In this document: positions 58,261-64,000 of the stretch, in pieces
Numbering within the stretch: the stretch's first letter is position 1
How the letters are laid out: each line of letters opens with the position of its first letter
Assembly (NCBI GenBank): GCA_002205965.3
Contig: NADL03000454.1
Coordinates: 682,001-746,000 of the forward strand
Direction of reading: 5' to 3'
DNA length: 64,000 bases
DNA from: Kappaphycus alvarezii
Taxonomy: Eukaryota; Rhodophyta; Florideophyceae; Gigartinales; Solieriaceae
Made by a program: the position numbers and the translations under genes
Notes under the pieces: model-generated
The model's input: only the letters and a program-made list of their open reading frames with translations
Told to the model about the DNA's origin: nothing
Database searches by the model: none

Positions 58261-61200
58261 TGGAGTGGCAGCACTGTTTATCCTTGGTACGGACTAATGT
58301 GAAATATTTTTCGAACGAGATAGGCCAATACGTAGAAATCAAGAATTTTACGAAGGGCTATCCGTCCTAATGGCCAAAGGACCCTTGGAGAGGTCCGGAT
58401 ATAACCTTCCGGTTCCTAATGAGCAGAAGACAGAGGCGCAAAAATGTTTTCACAAAAAACGTGCGTAGCGTACGTCAGTTAACGATATTTTTGAGTCCTA
58501 AATGTTTATTATAAGTTACCTCTGGTAGGTACAGTTTGTTGGTAGTCAAACCTAATTCCAGTTTTTATAACTTGTTGCTGTGAGTCGTGTCACACCGAAT
58601 GACCCAGGTCGAAAAATGCAGCCGTTTAAGGTTTCTTATTGCAAACTTTTCAACACCCAGGATTGAGTTGAGCACTCTTGAGCATCCTTGACATTGGTAC
58701 TGCTGCTTGATTAGATATCATACAGGGAATGGTTAACATCTTCTTCTACAGACACAGCACCGCCCAGGATTCCATGGAGCGCTCCGGAGCATCTACAACA
58801 TAATTAGCAATGTCTGATTATATAGCAGTTGGCTTATATTAGCGTTGCAGTTTCGGACGCAGCAACATGCTTAAGGCGCAGATATGCTAAAATACAGTAA
58901 AAAATATGGTGTATTGGTCTGGACAGTCCACATATACTATCACCATCACCCCCGCGTTCTCCCGAACTGTGCACAATGATCACTGCCAATTCACGACCAT
59001 TGGTGACTCTAAATCAACCAGTGGTGTGTACGTCGAAGCCGTTTGCGTCCACAATGATTTCCGCAGATAGTTCTACTGACAATTAAAACTACATTCTTCA
59101 GCCCGAATCCTCTGTTTCTTTTTTCACCAGTCATCCGAAACTAACATCAACAACACCAAGGGCAGTCAGATTCTTTCTCCAAAAGTATGACCAATAGGAA
59201 AAGGAAATTTAATAACGAGCGTTCCGATAAGATTTTGTAGACTCAACTACGTTCGTAAGTCCTGTCAACTTTTCATTCTGTGAGGACCCTGAGCGGATGG
59301 ATTCGTCCATTTGACTTGAACGTATTCCACGAGTCGAGGCCAAAAATGATATCAGATATGAAAAGCTTCTATCGCACCTTGATTGGAAGGCCGAAGAGGA
59401 AACAGACATGAAGAATATCGCTTAAATCGATAATATATTCAAACTAGAAGTATCCATATAAACGGCGGATAATTCTTTCTGCTTGCTAATGAAGAGTCTT
59501 TTGCGTCAAAGGTATCAGCCTTACGATACAACGGACTATCTTGGATTATGAAGGACCATCCGAAACTCGCGGTGAAGCACCTATTCTCCTAATTAAACCA
59601 CGATCTCTGTAGTAAAGGCTCCTAACGGATATGAAATTAGCTTACTGTCCCACAAAAACAATGTTTGAGAATTAATGGAGCAAATTAAAACTGTCACCGA
59701 AGCTTTAAATACCATCTACAATGGTGATCTTTTAACATCGCGAGCCTCTAATTACCATGAAAGGCCACCATATAGCGACTCTCTGTCGAGATCGAAGATC
59801 TCGTGATTGAAGCCATAGATGATCTGTCCAGTATAATAGGCAGTATGAAGCCAACAGCGCAACAATCAGGCGCCAGCTGCACTATCTTTACGTCGTACTG
59901 GACTATTTCTATGGAATCAACTCTCTAAAAAAAGCTCTCTCCCGTGATTCTTCTTCAAAGAATGTCATCGTCGCCTTTGCTGCGGGTAATATTGAGACGG
60001 AAAGCACATCTTGAAACGAAGTTGTCTTGATCCCCTTCATTATCTTATCTATTTGGGCCCTGAACTGGAAGCGCGAGGCCGGCATCTTGTTTAAGATAGA
60101 GGTTCAAACTCAGCTACTTCGGATCGATACAAAAAATACGAACAGGTCTCAAATGTGGATTTCGTGAAACCCGCTTGGTGAGTATCTTCTTCTGCGCTTG
60201 TAAAATCAAGCGAAGGGAATAATAAAGAGTGGAAGTATAGGATAGAAAGAAATGATTTTTAATGAAGAAAGGCCAGCGCTGCCACGACGACAACTACCAA
60301 GAATTAGGTGTCAACGAAGCAATGTCTCCTTCAGGAATCGTACCCTTGAAATTAAGAGGTCAGGGACGGAGGAAGAACGCTAAATGTCAAACTGTGACCT
60401 CGATGATCTGATCTGAGTGTATATTCAGATCAAAGAGTTCATTTCTAAAGTGTGGTTGAATGTCACAGTCATGAAATACAGTGTACGCGCGAAGTAGAGC
60501 CAACATTCGACAATAATAGCTCTGGAAGGCCATGTCAAACGTTAGAATCCCAAATTTTTGTATTTCAAGTGATTTAATGGATTCAGAAATGCATTTTAAA
60601 TTTTTGGAAACCGACCTGAAGCCGTTTGAGGATGTTGCTTTTGGGGAAGAGAGAATCTTCTGACGAAATAACTCCGCCACCAATGCATGGCAGCACACAA
60701 GAAAATGGATGGAGTGGAAAGATGTCTCTATTTTATCCTGAGTTGCTAAAAGCCCCTACCTCAACATATTTGAAAACTTCTGGGGTATTTTTGGTCTGCT
60801 CATTTATGGAGACTGTAAGCTGTTTGGGTACGTATAAGATCTTTGCATAGCCGTCGATGGGGCATGGGCTATTTTCGTTATAGATTATATAAAAAATCTT
60901 TACAATTCTTTCCCTAGACGTGTTTGTAATTGTAGAGGAGAAGTTTGGTTCGGAAATTATTAGATTTAGTAAAATCATGTCTGCAGTGCATCTACACTGT
61001 CGTCAAAGTACTTCGGTTATTTACCATTTTGCGTAATTATGGAATTTCGCTTTCGAATGTCCAGTTTGTGGGATTCCATTAAGGTATTCGGATAGAATGG
61101 GTGTCCAGATTCTATTCATTTATCGTCCATTTTTCGCCAGGCACCTCGATAAATTGCACTTTATAACAGAATCACCCGTGACTTAGTTTTTATGTGTGTA

Positions 61201-61740
61201 GTTTCTATTTCACCTAACCACCTAAATCCATAATGTAACATGTGGCCTCAATTTGGAAATAGTCTTAAGAAATCAGCCGTCCTACATCTGCTATCATTAA
61301 AGTACCACTATTTTCCCCCCTTTAGGAAATAGAATTACTTTCCAAATATCAAATTACTCATTGCCCCTTTCTATTTCACACATCGTACATTACTATAGTA
61401 ATGTACAGTAGAGTATTTTGCAATCTATTGCTGCTCATAGTCTCCCTCGGTGCTTAGTCCTTTCGTACTGAACTGCATTGTACTGTAGTTAGACCTGGAT
61501 ATGGCCCGCTGCTTACTGGTCCTCGGACCGGACCCCATTAAAAGATTCAGTCCTCACAGACACCAAATTTTCGCAAAAAGTCCCAAAATTGCAATGAAAG
61601 TCTCTGTGTAGTCCACATTCTAACAAAATAAATGGTTCGGTTTACTTTCAATTATTTTATGCGTTCCAGTCCTCGTACATCCAATTTCACAGTCCTGCCC
61701 ACCGCCGGAAGACCAATTACAGACTGACTTCGCGATCGTA
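58261..61740. other. AT-rich relic DNA with gag-like pieces
   Basis: Coding-like stretches occur in mixed phases: MTNRKRKFNNERSDKIL from about 59188 (two TAR codons, then TGA), KNDIRYEKLLSHLDWKAEEE from about 59345, LMEQIKTVTEALNTIYNGDL from about 59675 and IEDLVIEAIDDLSSIIGSMK from about 59795. They may be one broken gag. The first two keep the TAR pattern, the third is preceded by a TGA. From 60400 on I see nothing except two weak ladder units near 61400 and 61470. Confidence 0.35.
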
Positions 61741-61762
61741 TCGTTCAAGTCACAAACAAGAC

Positions 61763-62960
61763 ATGCAAGATCAATCGGGATCTTCTGGTCCCTCCATTAC
61801 AACGCTCGGTGTGACAAGAAAGCGCAAGAACTCCTCCCTTGTTTGAGAGTACTTTACTGAAACAACAGAAGGCGGAATAAATAAAGTCAAGTGCATTGTT
61901 TGCGACCTAATGTTCGGCATTAACACAGGAACAAGCTCATTGAAGCGCTATGTCCGTAATCATGGTCACATGACGGACAATCTTCAAATGAAATTCCATA
62001 CAACAGGCTCAATTTCAAGAGAATTGCAGTATCCAAGAGAAGAACAGAACAAGATCCTTTAAAATAACCTCGCTAAGTGGATAATATCACCTTAATTAAT
62101 TAATTGTGCACTTATTTGCTTACCAGGACTGGAGTGTGGGACGAGGTGGTCATCTAAGTATGAAATGCTCAAGCAGGCCTTTAAGGCTCGTAAGTAGTGT
62201 ACTGAGTCCCAACATTCGAGGCACAGCCCATTTCTGCTTGGTATTGGGATCGTGCAATACTTTTTTGTGATGTTCTCAGCACTGCTGCCGCAGTTAAAAA
62301 CACCCCATCCGGACAAACATGTATTAAATTAAGTCTAAACGTGGTGGCATTTACGATATTTAATGAAGAAGTGCTGGAAACATCCTAAGAACACGCAAGA
62401 ACAATTACATGTAACCACTGGGCATATGATTGGAACACTTGACACATATAGCTCGTTTGCCATGTCCGATGTACCCAAGATGGCGGAAATACTTGACCCG
62501 CGTGTGTAAAAAGACATATTGGATGACGAAAAAATACTGAGGGAAGGGCTTTCCAGGTTCCAGACCAATGAAGTGGTTGACTCAGTTGTTAAAACACAGC
62601 AAAAGGAAAGATTTGTTGATATTAAGCGGTACACACTGCTTAAATTGATTATGGAACAAAAAGTTGGTGCAATTTGTGGGCACTTTGATGACTTTAAGGG
62701 GTTTCTCAGTTGTACAACGGTTGTGAAAAATCTATTGACGTCATGTAATAGTGAAAGAACGATGGGTACCATTTTTCAACCATTGCAAAGGCCGCAAGAG
62801 ATATTATTCCTATTCAGGCAATCTTCTGTTGCTAGTGAGAGCAATTTCTCTGTGGCCAGTAGCACTTCCTCTGCAAAATTTTCGCCTTTCTCCGATCTAT
62901 CTCTCTAATGCACTTTTCTGTTGTGATATTGGCACAAGTTCTTTTGGTAAAACTTGACTT
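61763..62960 (+). pseudogene. hAT transposase relic (BED finger and dimerisation end)
   Basis: The first part (61763-62062) has a BED zinc finger: EYFTETTEGGINKVKCIVCD with the Cys pair, then SSLKRYVRNHGH with the His side. A TGA stands where the usual Trp of the BED motif should be. The second part (about 62362-62908) has MAEILDPRV, the hAT L-D-P-R motif, and IAKAARDIIPIQA with ESNFSVASSTSSAKFSPFSD, the C-terminal dimerisation region, in two phases. The catalytic middle is missing. It is a deleted, inactive copy; terminal repeats were not found. Confidence 0.75.
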
Positions 62961-63579
62961 TGTACTTCTCACTTCAAATCTGAGTTACGTGAATTCTCTG
63001 GCACTGCGTAAAGGTTCAAATACGAAAACTTGCAAAAAACACTTGTGAGTAGTGCCCACTACTGTATGGTGCAGATTTCCGTCCTTTCTTAGTTATATGT
63101 TTGCGTACGCAAAAGGTCGTAATTAGTGATCGATTACATTTATTACCTGTATTGATCCTCATTCCGATGAGCGGAAGGTCGATAAGTACGCTAGGCGTAT
63201 CTATTCAATTGCCTATGTCATCAATGAAATTCACCTCTTTAACACGATTTTCAGTGTAAATGGGAGTTCAATATTTATAGCTCCTCTACTCTTATACTTT
63301 ATCACGTGTTATAAATATGTGAAGCACAATTAGCCCAGCTGCACTAGCGATAACTGATCTTGAGATTGAGTTACTGAGATCAGTAGCTGAAGAAAAAGTA
63401 AACGTCCTTTCATTGTTGATAGTTTCAAAATGCGGACTTTGGTACTGCGTGAGATGATACAAGACGCGCGAAACGTCTGTTAGCACTAGAATTATCTTTA
63501 GCTCGCTTAGTTGGTAGCAGATCTCCTGCTCCACATTTTCTGCTTTCATTTAGTACGACACGCACGCCTCCCGCCCGCG

Positions 63580-64000
63580 CTGGTATTCTCATCGTTTCAT
63601 TCGTCCTTTTCCCTGCCTTCATATAGCTTCCAGTACCCTCCCTTTTTTTTACCATATGATGTACGAATGGGTGATTGTGCAGCATACTTGTGTACACGAA
63701 CCTTTTCCTACTATGTATCCATCTTTTTTTCAAATTGACTACGGAGACTGACAGACGTTGATCAAACTTCTCGTATACACATCGAATGGATTCCGAAACT
63801 CCCGATCCCATATGCCTTCCTCCTGGCCCCACAAAACATTATCATCCCCATTCGCCCCCTGACCCCTCCCATTGGATCATTTTATCTCTACCTTACCCTA
63901 TTCCGCTTTCTCCTTGATTTCATCTGCTCCCTGCTCCTTGGGTGCTCGACAAAAGACCCCGCCCCGGTTTCGAACAAATCAGACGCCCCATCTTTCTCAG
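63580..64000 (+). promoter_or_regulatory. C/T-rich leader-like end of the window
   Basis: From about 63580, and strongly from 63780, the plus strand becomes C/T-rich with a CCCATTGG box at about 63868-63875. The leaders of RPB5, PFD3 and XPO1 have the same look. A gene probably starts just beyond base 64000 on the plus strand. The minus frame at 63425-63832 (135 codons) has no motif. Confidence 0.35.

Overview
This is a eukaryotic nuclear window. The firm genes are RNA polymerase subunit RPB5, the exportin CRM1/XPO1, prefoldin subunit 3, a large Sec7-domain ARF exchange factor of the GBF1/GNOM type, and an MSI4/FVE-like WD40 protein. Genes are intron-poor: only the prefoldin gene shows an intron, 130 bases with GTAAGT...TAG borders. 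Most gene starts follow C/T-rich leaders. The FVE-like WD40 protein, CRM1 with its leptomycin-type cysteine and many Copia elements suggest an algal lineage, perhaps red-algal; this is inference and no marker settles it.

Layout. 1-16.4 kb is mobile DNA: a broken Harbinger transposase, endonuclease-like relics, a decayed cysteine-peptidase-like gene, two head-to-tail Copia polyproteins on the minus strand, and a Tc1/mariner element with both inverted repeats and its TA duplication. 16.4-30 kb is the gene island, with two convergent pairs (RPB5/XPO1 and PFD3/GBF1). 30-47 kb is relic DNA: a degenerate tandem array, a DIRS-type retrotransposon (gag, RT, RNase H, tyrosine recombinase) and about 6 kb of very AT-rich DNA without open frames (37-43 kb). 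The MSI4-like gene stands alone at 48-49.4 kb. 50-63 kb is AT-rich again with Tc1, hAT and retroelement relics. The last 400 bases turn C/T-rich, as do the leaders of the known genes, so a gene may start just past the window.

Three signals go beyond ordinary annotation. (1) In the DIRS element and in a second retroelement at 57.5-58.3 kb, long frames that look coding stay continuous only if TAA and TAG are read as sense (they fall where Gln is plausible). TGA alone ends them, while the housekeeping genes obey the standard code. (2) Intergenic DNA near genes carries short ladders of TA-CAG/CTG-TA with a 5-base period. This is what repeated excision of the resident CAG-ended Tc1/mariner family would leave. 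(3) XPO1 and GBF1 carry eight single-base frame breaks in otherwise intact reading frames. Six sit in mononucleotide runs of at least three, which points first to assembly error.
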